A DNA stretch of 64,000 nucleotides, from positions 2,542,001-2,606,000 of the forward strand of contig JAWKNO010000002.1 in NCBI GenBank assembly GCA_041391665.1. The letters run 5' to 3'. The position numbers and the translations under genes are program-made. Position 1 is the stretch's first letter; the number at the start of each line of letters is the position of its first letter. The stretch is from Bacteroidia bacterium. GTDB lineage: Bacteria; Bacteroidota; Bacteroidia; J057. Below are positions 26,841 to 39,600 of the stretch, in pieces. The notes beneath the pieces are model-generated. The model did not search any database, was not told the DNA's origin, and was given only the letters and a program-made list of their open reading frames with translations.

Positions 26841-27560
26841 ATGTTTATGAGGCTTTTCTACCAGGGGATTTTTTTTGCACTATTTTTTCCTGCTTTGATT
26901 CACGCACAAAGTGTTTCTCAGGTTCGCGCTGAAAGAGTCGGGAGGGATAGTGTGCGTATTTTCTACTCGCTACAGGACCCTGCCGAAGAACGAACTTACC
27001 GTATCGATATTTTTGCGATTACAAATACTGATACATTACGACTTACTAAAGTATATGGAGATATCGGTGACAGCATCCGGGTGGGAGACCATTCAGTTGT
27101 CTGGAATGCGATTGGTGAATCGGGCCGTTTTCGGGGTCCGGTAATTTTTCGTGTAAGGGCTATCCCCAGCTTTCTTATTAACGATCCCACGGAGGGCCTT
27201 ACCTTAAAAAGAGGCAATCCATTTACCTTCTCCTGGTATGGCGGTAATAGCTATCTCGACGACCTGAGTCTTGTCCTATATCAGTATGACAATGTCCTTG
27301 ATACACTGAAGGTCGTTACAGAGACCGATAAATTTACCTGGCAGGTACCTGCGGATATCGCGCCGGGAAAAGGCTATCGCGTACGCATCGTCGGTACCGA
27401 TAAAACCGGGATTAATGCCTTTACCAATGAATTTATAATTGCGAGGAAAATCCCACTCTATTATATCATTGCTCCTGCTGCTGCCCTTGTGGGGGGAACA
27501 GCGGCATTTTTGATTCTTCGAAGAAAAGAGCTTCCCCCCCCGATTGATCCTGACAAATAA
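26841..27560 (+). CDS. Exported protein with Kre9/KNH-like (Ser-Thr-rich anchor) domain and C-terminal membrane helix
   Basis: A 239-residue protein. The ATG at 26841 begins a clean signal peptide (MFMRLFYQGIFFALFFPALIHAQ); a longer open frame to 26739 is ignored. Residues about 25-115 form a beta-domain (DSVRIFYSLQDP, VWNAIGESGRFRG). Residues about 120-205 (DPTEGLTLKRGNPFTFSWYGG, FTWQVPADIAPGKGYRVRIVGTD) resemble the Kre9/KNH beta-sandwich family (PF10342). A transmembrane helix near the end (YYIIAPAAALVGGTAAFLIL) and the positive stop RRKE would leave the domains outside. It lies 54 bp before the giant FG-GAP gene and is probably in its operon, so an anchoring or assembly partner is conceivable. 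Confidence 0.75.
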   Translation: MFMRLFYQGIFFALFFPALIHAQSVSQVRAERVGRDSVRIFYSLQDPAEERTYRIDIFAITNTDTLRLTKVYGDIGDSIRVGDHSVVWNAIGESGRFRGPVIFRVRAIPSFLINDPTEGLTLKRGNPFTFSWYGGNSYLDDLSLVLYQYDNVLDTLKVVTETDKFTWQVPADIAPGKGYRVRIVGTDKTGINAFTNEFIIARKIPLYYIIAPAAALVGGTAAFLILRRKELPPPIDPDK

Positions 27561-27614
27561 ATTTCCTTCGATTGTTTCCTTAACCCCGATTTACGAACTA
27601 CCATTAGCATTCAT

Positions 27615-30600
27615 ATGCACAACACCTACAGAATTTTATCCAGCAGTTTTGCCTCTTCTTCCCGGGTGCTTCCTTTCGAAAGCCATACCGGGAAAATGCT
27701 GATTTGTGTATTGCTCATATTGTCGGTATCTCCCGCCGTTTTTTCCCAAAACTATACGGATTTTACTTCTGTCATGGGCACTCCTTCAGGTCTGGCCAAC
27801 AGTCGGGTAATCTGGGCGGATGTGGACAACGACAATGATCTTGATATTCTTGTCACGGGTGAAGCTTCTATCAATGATTACCGTACTACCATATACCGCA
27901 ATAACAGCGGCAACTTTGCCGTGATTGCCAGTTCGAGTACCCTCGATCAGGTCCGCAATGCCGGGGTTGATTTTGGCGATTATAACAACGACGGTTTTAT
28001 CGATCTGGTCCTTTGCGGACTGGATGACAGTGGCAACCGGCAGGCAAAACTATATAAAGGCAACGGTACGGGTGCTTTTACCAATGATCCCACGGCTACG
28101 CCCGCGCTCACACCTGTCAGTGATGGCGCGGCAGCTTTTGGCGACTATGACAATGATGGCGACCTGGATCTCGTCATCTCTGGCAATACTGGTTCCGGAT
28201 CTCTCACCCGATTGTACCGCAACGACGGCAATAGCCAGTTTTTTGAAGATGTTACGGCTTCTGCCACGCTTACAGATGTCGAAAAAGGCAGCCTCGCCTG
28301 GGGCGATTACGACAACGATGGCGATCTCGATCTTCTTATCAGCGGCACGGGAGCCGGACCATTGGCTCCCGCAACTACCCGTGTATTTGAAAATAAAGGG
28401 AACAGTATTTTCGGCAATAGTGTGCCTTCGATTACTAATATTAAGGAAGGGAGTGTGGCATGGGGAGACTATGATCTCGATGGCGATCTTGATATTTTGC
28501 TCGCCGGTAATACCGGAACCAGTCTGGTTACGGAAGTATGGCGAAACGACGGATCGAACGTGTTTATCAATATCGCAGCCGGACTTACCGGTGTCAAAAA
28601 CGGCCAGGCAATATGGGGCGACAATGACCATGATGGCGATCTCGATATTGTAGTGGTAGGGCAAAATGGCAATACAACCTCCGATCGAACGGGCCTCTTT
28701 TACAGAAACAACAGCGGCGTCTTTACACAAGATGTCGCCGTTTCAACCGCAATTACCGATGTGAATAATGGCGCTTCCGTAGCTTTTGGCGACTACAATA
28801 ATGATAAGGCGCCTGACCTCTTGCTTGCGGGAACGACCAGTGGTACGACCTCACATACCCTGAAACTTTTTCAGAATACAGGTGCCGCAGGAGGCTCAAA
28901 TGTGGTGCCTCCGACGCCACTCAACCTTTCTGCTGTTCAGGTGGGAAGCTCTGTCGTTTTTACCTGGAACCTCACAGGCTCTGCTTATCCCAATGCTTTG
29001 CAGCCTGGTCTTACTTATAATATATATGTCGGAACTGTAGCGGGAGACGATGATATTGTACCTGCTATGGCAAACCTGGGTACAGGTAAGCGCCGGTTGT
29101 ATGCAGAAGCCTCTGTCAAAGGACAATCCTGGATATTAGAAGGCCTTTCTGCCGGTAATTATTACTGGGGTGTGCAGTCTGTCGACAATGATTTTGAAGG
29201 CTCTGCATTCGCTACTGCCGGCCCTTTTAGCTTTACGCCGATTACTTCCACTACTTCCGTCTTCAGTGATAATACCGCAGCCGCTTTTAGTCCTAATCCA
29301 ATCCCTGCCGGTCTTATGAATGCCGCAATGGACTGGGGAGACTACAATAATGACGGTTTTCTGGACTTTGTCGTCTCCGGTGCGACCTCCTTTTCTCCTC
29401 TGACCATTGATGCCTCGGTATATAAAAATGATGGTGATGGTACATTTACCAAAGACAATACAGCCAGTGGACAATTACCCGATGTTTACAATGCAGACGT
29501 AGCATGGGGAGATTATGACAATGATGGTGACCTTGACGTGGCTATTTGCGGAGAACTGGCGACCAGCGGAATAAAAAAACTGGAAATTTATAAAAACAAC
29601 GGACTGGGAAGTTTCTCTTTCGGAAGTCAGGCGTCTTCTGTACTAACGCCTGTAACGCGGGGAAGCCTTGATTGGGGCGATTATGACAATGACGGAGATC
29701 TTGACCTTCTGGTTACCGGCCTTTCAGATGCGGGCCTGTCAACGGTTCTTTACCGCAACAGAAAAATCCCTCAGAATATTGATGGATTTGAGGTAGATAA
29801 TGCTGCCGGACTTGTTTTGGAGAAAGTAGAGTTTGGTGATGCAAAATTTGGCGATTACAACAACGATGGGTGGCTTGATATCGCCCTCGCAGGTGCTGCC
29901 AACAGCCCCGGCAACAACGGGCCGTTTACCGAGGTCTATCGCAATCAGGGCAATGGTACGTTTGTCCCGATTAATACGACGATCCCCGGCGTACGTCTTG
30001 CCAAACTTGCCTGGGGCGACGCCAACAACGATGGATTTCTTGATTTGCTGGTTTCGGGAAGTATTTCCAATTCAGGCGCTATTCAGGCAATCACCAATGT
30101 CTATAAATATGTGGAGTTCCCTCCCTTCTTTTTTGGTTTTATCAATATTACCAATACAAGTACAACGGCGATTCAGCCTGTGGCAAACGGAAGTGTTGCC
30201 TGGGGAGATTATGACGATGATGGATTTCTGGACATTCTCCTGACCGGAGAATGGGACAGCCTTGGCACAGCCAAACGGGTATCCAAAATATATCAAAACA
30301 ATGGAAGCACCGCCAGCACCAAATTTACAGAGGATGTCGCGGCTTCTAATTTGCTGGCTAATGTTGACCTGGGAAGCCGCGCTGCCTGGGGCGATTATAC
30401 CAATGACAAAAAACTGGATATTATTCTTACCGGAAGGGTTACCGCCTCTAATAATGCCATTTTCAAAGCCTATAGAAATATAGACCTCAGTCCCAATATA
30501 ACCCCCGGTGCCCCGACGAATCTTCAGGCGCAGCTCGATGGCTTCGATGTGATTCTTTCCTGGGACCCGCCAGCCTCGACTCCTGCCAATCAGGTCAATG

Positions 30601-33600
30601 GCCTGACTTACGCTGTATATGTCGATAAACCTGGTGGCAGCAGCTCTGTGGAAATTCGTTCTCCCATGTCCAATTTGGCAAATGGTTTCCGGCGGATTGT
30701 TCACCCGGGTGAAGTGTACCATTCCACCGAAATCACACTGAGAGGACTTCAGCCCGGGCCATACCTGTGGAGTGTCCAGGCCATTGACCAGGATTTTGAA
30801 GGCTCTGCTTTTGCCGGGCAACAGCTTTTCAATTATGCAGACCCCACTTTTATTGATACTACAGCCGTAACTTTTCCATTTACCGCCCCCAAAGCAGTCT
30901 GGCAGGCTTCCGTCGCATTGGGTGATTATAAGAAAAATGACGGTTTTCTGGATATCGCACTTACTGGGCGTACTTCGAGTTCCGCATATTCGACCAGTGT
31001 GTATGAATATGATGCCCTGACGCATGTGTATGTGATCGACCAAAACTCCTCCAATCAACTGGCGCAGGTAAATTCTGGCAGCGTCGATTGGGGAGATTTC
31101 GACAACGATGGCGATCCCGATTTGCTGGTAACCGGCCAATCTGCTTCCGGCCCGGTAAGCCGTCTGTATGAAAACCTTTCCGGCGCTTTCAGTAGTGCCC
31201 TTTATTACCAGCTGGATGGAGTAAGAGATGGTATCGGGAAATTTGCGGATTACGACAATGATGGGTGGGTGGATATATTGATTTCTGGTCATAATGGCAC
31301 AACCCCGATCACTAAACTGTACCGCAATATTTTTCCAACCAACCCGGTCAACCCATTTTCTGATAGCGGGGTTGCTTTTGACAACCTGACAAACAGCGAT
31401 GCAGACTGGGCGGATTTTAACAATGACGGCTATCCGGATCTCGCCCTTACCGGCACTCAGGCGATTGGTACAAACCCTGTTTCTAAAGTTTATAGAAATA
31501 CCCAAAACGGCGGTTTTGCCAACTTCCCTATTGCTGGTTTTCCTGCGCTGGATTCCAGTAGCGTAGCCTGGGGTGATTTTAATGCCGATGGCTTTGTCGA
31601 TCTCGCGATTACCGGAAAAAATAGTTCCGGAAACCTGGTCGCCAAGATATATAAAAATAATAACGGAACCAGTTTTACGGATATCGCTGCTCCTATTACC
31701 CCTGTCAAAGATGGCAGCCTGGATTGGGGCGACTATAACAACGACGGCTATAAAGATTTGCTGCTGACCGGACAGTTTGGCCCTGTCAGCACAGATCGTA
31801 AGGCGACACTCTATCGCTATAGCACCGTAACCAGTAATTTTGAAGAAGAACCACTCGCTGCGGCTCCTTTTCCTCAGGTAAATGGAGGAAGTGATGCCGC
31901 ATGGGGGGATTATGATCACGATGGAAAACTGGATCTGATCATCGTCGGGAAAGTATCTGATTCTCCTGCAACGGGTGCCTTCTCCTTACTGAGAAATATT
32001 GACCCCGCTTCGCCCACATCTCCGGCAACACCAACCGGACTCAGCTATAGCATAGAAGGCAATGAATTGGTATTTCACTGGAATGCGCCAGTCAATAAAG
32101 GATATTCACACAATGTGTATGTCGGCTCTTCTGCCGGTGGAATAGACTATCGCTCACCTCTGGCAAGTCTGACTGATGGTGTTAGAAAAATCGTTCGTTC
32201 CGGACCGGTGAATGACACGACTTCCTTTAGGATCAAAAATCTCCCGGGTGGCAATTATTTCTGGGGTGTACAGGCCATTGACGCAGACTTTGAGGGTTCT
32301 GCTTTTGCCAGTGGGCAGATGGTTCAATACGAATTGCCTACGTTTACCGATGTGTCTGATGAGTTTCCTGTAGCTACTCCCGGGCTGACCCATTCCCATG
32401 TTGTCTGGGGTGACTATGACAATGATGGAGATATGGATATGATCGCTACAGGCCTTGATGGTACGGTTGCCGCAACACGATTATACCGAAATGATGGCTT
32501 CAGTGGCTTTAATTATATTTCGGGTTCCGGTCTCTTAAATTTTGGGCCGGCAGATCTTGCTTTCGGAGATTATGACAATGACAATGATCTCGATCTGGTA
32601 ATTGCTGGTGCCAACAGCAGCGGTAATCCGGAGGCAAGGGTTTACCGGAATAATGGCACCAATTTCACCTTTGTAAAAGCTCTTACCGGAGTAACCGGGG
32701 CAAGTGTCGCCTGGGGCGATTATGACAATGACGGCGATCCTGACATTCTGCTCACTGGTAATGCCACCTCAGGCAGGGTGACCGAAATTTACGAAAATAC
32801 CGGCGGTGGAAATTTTGCGAATATATCCCCCGGAATCACTGCCGTGAAGGATGGGAAATCTGTATGGATCGATTTCAACCGCGATGGGTTTCTCGATGTA
32901 CTGATCTCTGGCAATAAAGCAGGTGGCGCAACCGGCACACCTGTGATGGACATTTACCGCAACAATGGCGGGCAAAGTTTCACCTTTGTCACAAGCCTTG
33001 CCGGAGTGGATTCATCGAGTGTGGATATCGGCGACTACAACAATGACGGGTATGCCGATATTTTGGTAACTGGCAAACTTGCCAATGGCGCCAAAATCAG
33101 CCGGGTATATCAAAATGCCGGAGGAACCGGAACCTTCACCACGGAAGCTACATTTACAGCCACGGGCGTTTCCGGCGGGGATGCCCGTTGGGGAGATTAC
33201 AACAATGACGGCTGGCTGGATGTGGTAGTTGTGGGTAAATCTTCCACGGCAAATATTGTTGAAGTATTTCGCAATGACGGTACTGGTGATTTTGTTAAAA
33301 AAACTATTGCCGCCCTCCCACTTGCCGCTGCAGGAAGGGGCGCTTCCCTTGCCTGGGGCGATTACAACAATGACAAAAAAACAGATCTGGTAATTTCAGG
33401 ATTTACCAATACAGATGTGTTCAGATTGTATCAGAATGTGGATACAACCGATAATATCACGCCGGGTGTACCCGGTGGATTAACCTCTACCGTTTCAGGT
33501 GATACTGTTCTATTGTCCTGGACCGTTCCCTCCGGCACCAATCCTGCGATTATCAATGGCTTGTCTTACAATCTGTATGTCGGTACGACCTCCGGTACTA

Positions 33601-36600
33601 CCAATGTGGTTTCTCCCTCCGCTAAAATTATAAGCCCGCCTTACCGGCGAATTCCCACCTGGGGGAATGCCGGCTATAAACTTACATGGAAACTCCGCCA
33701 CCTTCCGGCAGGGACTTATTTCTGGAGTGTCCAGACCATTGATCAGGATGCTGAACCCTCTGCATTTGCTGCTGAAAAAACATTTACCTATACCCCGCCT
33801 GTACTTGTAAATGTTTCTCCTCTACAGATTCCGACCCTTCCGTTTGAAGGACTGAGTAAAGGGAAAATCGCGTGGGGTGACTATGATAATGACGGGGACC
33901 TTGACCTCCTGGTTACCGGGGAAACCGGCACCGGAACAGGTACAACCGCTATCCTGAAAAATACCAACGGAACCCTTGCTGTCGATAATGCAGCATCTGG
34001 TGATTTGGCGAATCTGATCTACAGCTTTGTGACCTGGGCCGATTATGATGCCGATGGGGATCTCGACATCCTGCTGTTTGGAGAAATACCGCACACAGGT
34101 GCAGCAGGTAGTGGCACCCGCCAGACTATTTTGTATAAAAATAATGGTGCCGGCAGGTTTAATGCAGATGCTGCCGGTGATGTTTTCCCCGAGCTATCAC
34201 AGGCATGGGCAGACTGGGGAGATTATGACAATGATGGCGACCTGGATCTTGTCATGACCGGTGGATCATCTTCCGGCTCTTTTAGTGCCGTGTACCAAAA
34301 TGCATCGGGTACATTTGTCAAAGAAGACCTGATTGAAATACAGAAGGTCGTGTCTGGAAGTGTCGCGTGGGGCGATTATGATGCCGACGGCGATCTTGAT
34401 ATCGTGCTTACCGGTGCCGATGGCACCAACCTGTATAGCAAAGTATATCAGAATAGTGGTTCCCGGGGTGGTTTTGAAGAATTGTCATTCGGAAAAGCGC
34501 CTTTACTTCCTTTAAAAGAAAGTTCAGCTGCCTGGGGAGATTACGACAATGACGGCGATCTCGATATTCTGCTTACCGGTGATTCCACAGCCACCCTGGT
34601 TGGCCCCCGGACAAAAATCTACCGGTATAACCAGTCGCTGGTAAAATTTGAACTTGCTGCTACCTTGCAGGGTGTCAAGCAGGGGCAGGGTATTTGGGGT
34701 GATATCAATGACGATGGATACCCTGACATTGCCATTTCAGGTAAGTCGGGCCCCAATCTGGCAGACCGGACAACCCGGATCTATATCAACAACCAGTCGG
34801 GAGGGTTTACGGCAGACAATGCTACTTCTGCGCATATTAAAGGGGTGGATGAAGGCGCTGGAATTGCCTTTGGCGATTATGACCAGGATGGCAAACTCGA
34901 TATTGCCCTGATTGGACGGGCACGCGATGCTGCTCCCAGACGTACGCTTTCCCTGTACCGCAATATTGATGCGAATGCCAACCTCACTCCGGCAGTACCT
35001 GCAAACCTGACGACAACCGTAAGTGCAGACTCGATCATTTTTTCATGGAATGCGCCGGGTGGCGGGGTAAATTATACCTACAACCTTTACGTAGGGACGG
35101 CTGCTGGCAGCGAAAATACCATGCCGGCCATGGCCCAGAAAGTTGCACCATCGGAAGGATTTCGCCGGGTGGTGCACAATGGAAATACCGGCCATCGTAC
35201 TTCCTGGAGCCTTCGGGGATTATCTGCCGGCACCTATTTCTGGAGTGTACAGGCGATTGATCCCGATTTTGAAGGCTCTGCTTTTGCGGCAGAAAAATCC
35301 GTGATCTTTACTCCGCCCCAATATGTCGATGTTACCAGTATTCTCTTTCAAAATGTACCGGAAGGAATCATTACAGGATCTGCCGTATGGGGGGACTATG
35401 ACAATGATAATGATCTCGATTTTGCTGTGGCAGGGGAAGATGCTTCGGGAGATATAGTCACTCGCTTGTACAAAAATATCGATAACCGGGGCTTCGAATT
35501 TGATGCTTTTGCATCTTTGGGTATTCAGGGGGTGAAAAATGGCGATCTCGCCTGGGGAGATTTTGACAATAATGGGCGTCTTGATCTGGCGGTTTCCGGA
35601 GAATCTGCATCGGGACCATTTACCCGGATTTACCGAAACAATACCTCCTCTTTCCAACCCGTGAATGTTTTCGAACAAGTGCGAAACAGTAGTGTTTCGT
35701 TTGCGGATTATGATGATGATGGCGATCAGGACTTTTTCCTCATGGGACAAAAAGCAGACAATTCTGCGATTGCCATCCTCTATGAAAATAAAGGAACCGC
35801 AGGATGGGGCACAGGGGCTTCTTTCCCCGGGCTACATTCCGGGGATGTTGCCTGGACAGATGTTAACCATGACGGATTTGCCGATTTTGCGGTTATCGGG
35901 TTAAACGGACCGGCTCCTTTCTTTGGGGTATATAAAAATAATGGCGATAAAACCTTTACCAATATCTCCTCCAGTTTTGCAGGTGCTGTCGCTGTTTCAC
36001 GTGGCGGACTGGATTGGGCTGACTATAACAATGATGGCAATCCAGACTTATTGGTTACGGGTACCAATAGCTCCAATGTTCCGCAAACGCAATTATTCCG
36101 AAACAAAGGAGATGGAACGTTTGAACTGGTTTCTGCCGGGCTTAAGAATATTGAAAACGGAGATGCCAGTTGGGGTGATTATGACAATGATGGCTGGTAC
36201 GATATTCTTATAACCGGTAAAGAAAATACAGGCAACAGCCGGACTACTGAAATTTACAAAAATGATCAGGCCGGTGGTTTCAGTATAGCCCCGCTGGCAT
36301 CAGATCCGCTGGCGGGTGCCGATAATAGTAGTCGTGCGGTTTTTGGCGACTACAACGGTGACCAGAAGCTGGATATTCTCCTTGTGGGAGATATCGGTTC
36401 GGGAAATGATGCGCTGCATATTTACCGCAATGATGAACTCACGGCCAATACAACGCCCGAACCACCCATAAATCTTGCCCAGGAGATTGTCGGTTCGAAA
36501 CTCCGTCTCAGCTGGAACCCGCCTGCGGGTCATTCCGCGAATCTGGTCAACGGCCTTTCCTACAACATCACGATGGGACTTGCCAAAGACCAGCAGGAGA

Positions 36601-39600
36601 TCATCTCTCCCCTTTCAAGTCTGGACTCACTGACATCAGGATACCGTAAAGTGGTGGTAACCGGGAATGTCTCTCAGGTCGTAGAATGGGATATCAGTAA
36701 CTTGCTTGAAGGGAAAACCTACTTCTGGAGTGTGCAGGCTGTTGACCAGGATTTTGAAGGCTCACGTTTTGCTACCTTCAGTGCCCTTGAATTTAATCCA
36801 CCCGCATTTGAAGACCAGACCCCGACCCTTTTCCCCGGCAATCCACCGGCTGCGGTTTCGGAGAGTTCTATTTCCCTCGGTGATTACGACAATGATGGGG
36901 ACCTCGACATACTTGCCGCAGGTGATCTGGGAGGCGGATTGACCTCTACCTCCATTTATACCAATAATGGCGGCAATACTTTTGTCAAGGACGCCGATGC
37001 ATCTTCTGACCTTGCACAAGTGCGACTGGCCGGCCTTGCATGGGGTGACTATGACAATGATGGAGACCTCGATATAGTGGTCACCGGACAGCAAGCCAAT
37101 AATAATCTGGTTGCTACTATTTATGAAAATCAGGGGGGCCGTTTCCTGGCAGATCTTGCTGCATCCGACTCATTGACGGATGTATATAAATCATCAGTAA
37201 AATGGGGCGACTATGACAATGATGGCGACCTGGATCTGGTGCTTGCAGGAACCAGTGGTACCGGGCAGCCGGTGCTGATTCTTTACACTAATTTGGGAGA
37301 CCATGTATTCTCCCCCAAAAAGAATGCATTTAATGGCGCTTCCGGCATATCTTCCGGAAGCCTTGACTGGGCCGATTACAACCGCGACGGATTTGTGGAC
37401 CTGCTGGTGTCAGGAGAAACTGCTACCGGAGCGCTTACCCGTGTGTACAACAACAACGGAGATGGCACATTTACAGATGCCGGGTTTACCGACCTCGTTT
37501 CTGTCAAAAATAGTTCTGCTTCCTGGGGAGATTTTGACAATGACGGATACGCCGACATTCTGCTGGCGGGAGAGAGTACAAGTGGCGCGTTTGAAGCTTT
37601 TTCGCGCGTGTACAGATATAGTCCTGCCGATAGTAAATTTGAGAATATCGGCGCTCCTTTGGCAAATATTTCCCGTGGTAGTGCCATCTGGGGCGACTAC
37701 GACGACGATGGATGGATGGATATTCTGATCAGCGGAAAAGATGGTGCAGGCGCAGAAGACCGTACCACCCGCCTATATCGCAATGACCGGGCCGGTAATT
37801 TTAAAGAAGATGTACTTAGCTCTGCCGACCTGGAAGATGTTGATCTGGGGGCAGCGGTATTTGGCGACTATGACGGAGACAAAAAACTGGATATTATCCT
37901 CAGTGGCCGTACTTCTTCAAGTCCTGTGGAACGTGCATTTGCCGTTTTCCAAAATATCGACACTGCGGCCAATAAAGTTCCGGGACCTCCTGTAAGTCCT
38001 TCACATACCATTACAGGTCCTGAAATTACGCTTACCTGGTCTCCCCCTTCCGGGCACAGTGCGGCTACCCGCCAAGGGCTTACCTACAACGTTTATATTG
38101 GTACGGCGAGCAACAAGGCTGCCATCACTTCCCCAATGTCAATTACAGATGGCGCCAGTGCCGGATTCTTCCAGGTAGTACGCAGAGGCAATGTCGGTCA
38201 GAAAAACAGCTGGACATTTACGGGTATTCCCGACGGTTCGTACATTTGGGGTGTTCAGACCATCGACCAGGACTTTGAAGGATCAGTGTTTATCGCAGGC
38301 GGTAGTTTTGAGTTTACCAATCCTGTGCCTGACATTATTGCTTTCAGCTTTGCGGATATCTATACCACCGGAAAAGACACCAGCAGTTATATTCAGGTAT
38401 TGACCGATACGATTGTTGATAAAGTTGTGGTTCACTACAAAGGTATCGCTGCGGAAAACTGGACTACAGAGAATATCAGTTCGGCAGGCGGAAAATACAA
38501 TTTCCCCATCACTGCTTCGAAGGTAGATGAAATGGGACTGGAGTATTATTTTGAGGTTAAAGGTACTTTTGGCTTTGACATCAGTACAGATACGGTTTAT
38601 ACTTACCGCCGTTATCCCGACGGGTTTACATTGACAGGACTGGATTTTGGGAAAGAGGAGACCGATTACAATTTTGTATCCATTCCTCTCGTACTGGACA
38701 ACAGCCAGATCAAACAGGTACTGGAAGATGACCTGGGTGAATATAATACGTATCTATGGCGATTCTGGCATTACCGCAACGGTACATTCTCCGAATATAC
38801 TCAGGGGCTCAACACCATTGAGCCGGGGAGAGGGTATTCTCTGATCACTAAAGAAAGCAAACAGATCAGCACCGGAGCCGGAAATGTGGTCGAGGCCAAC
38901 GACAGTCAGCCTTTTGTCCTTCAGTTACAACAGGGACACAATGAAATCGGCAATCCCTATCCCTACAATCTGGCCTGGAATGATATCCTTGCGGCAATGG
39001 CTACTGCTTCTGACAAACTGGGCGAACTCCGAATCAAAGGCCCAGTCGGCTATCAGAACGGATCGGTAATCGATAAGTTCAGTGGGGGATTTGTGTTTGC
39101 TGATGAGGCCGTGTCATTGATAATTCCGGTAAGGAAAAACCCGGCAGTTCAGCGGTTTGCAAAACCCGTAAGTCTTGTGGAAAGCGAAGCCTTTGTCAAT
39201 ACCGGTGGATGGGGCATCAACTTTACACTCCGCAGTGGCAAACTGGAATACCCGCTCGGTGGAATCGGAATGCACCCCGAAGCACAGGAAAGTAAGGATA
39301 AATTTGACGCCATTCCTCCTCCGAGAATGCCTTCCTATCTGGATATGAATTTTTCCCATCCGGAGCATTTTGCGGGTAAGTTTACACGTGATATTGTGCC
39401 GGCTGCCAAGTCGCATGTCTGGGAATTTACGGTGGAAAGCAATATCGAATCACGGGCGATTGAGCTGAATTGGGATAATAGCCTGCTGAACTTTGCCGGA
39501 CAAAAACTCATCCTGTTTGATGTTGAACATCAGCGCCCGGTGGATATGACAGAAAACACCAGCTATCTTTCCCTTTCTGATGGAAAAACCCGGCGGTTCA

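Noticed and set aside
30072..31919. A 615-codon minus-strand open frame inside the FG-GAP gene
   Set aside because: Shadow of the repetitive plus-strand gene; no recognisable domain and the plus strand is clearly coding.
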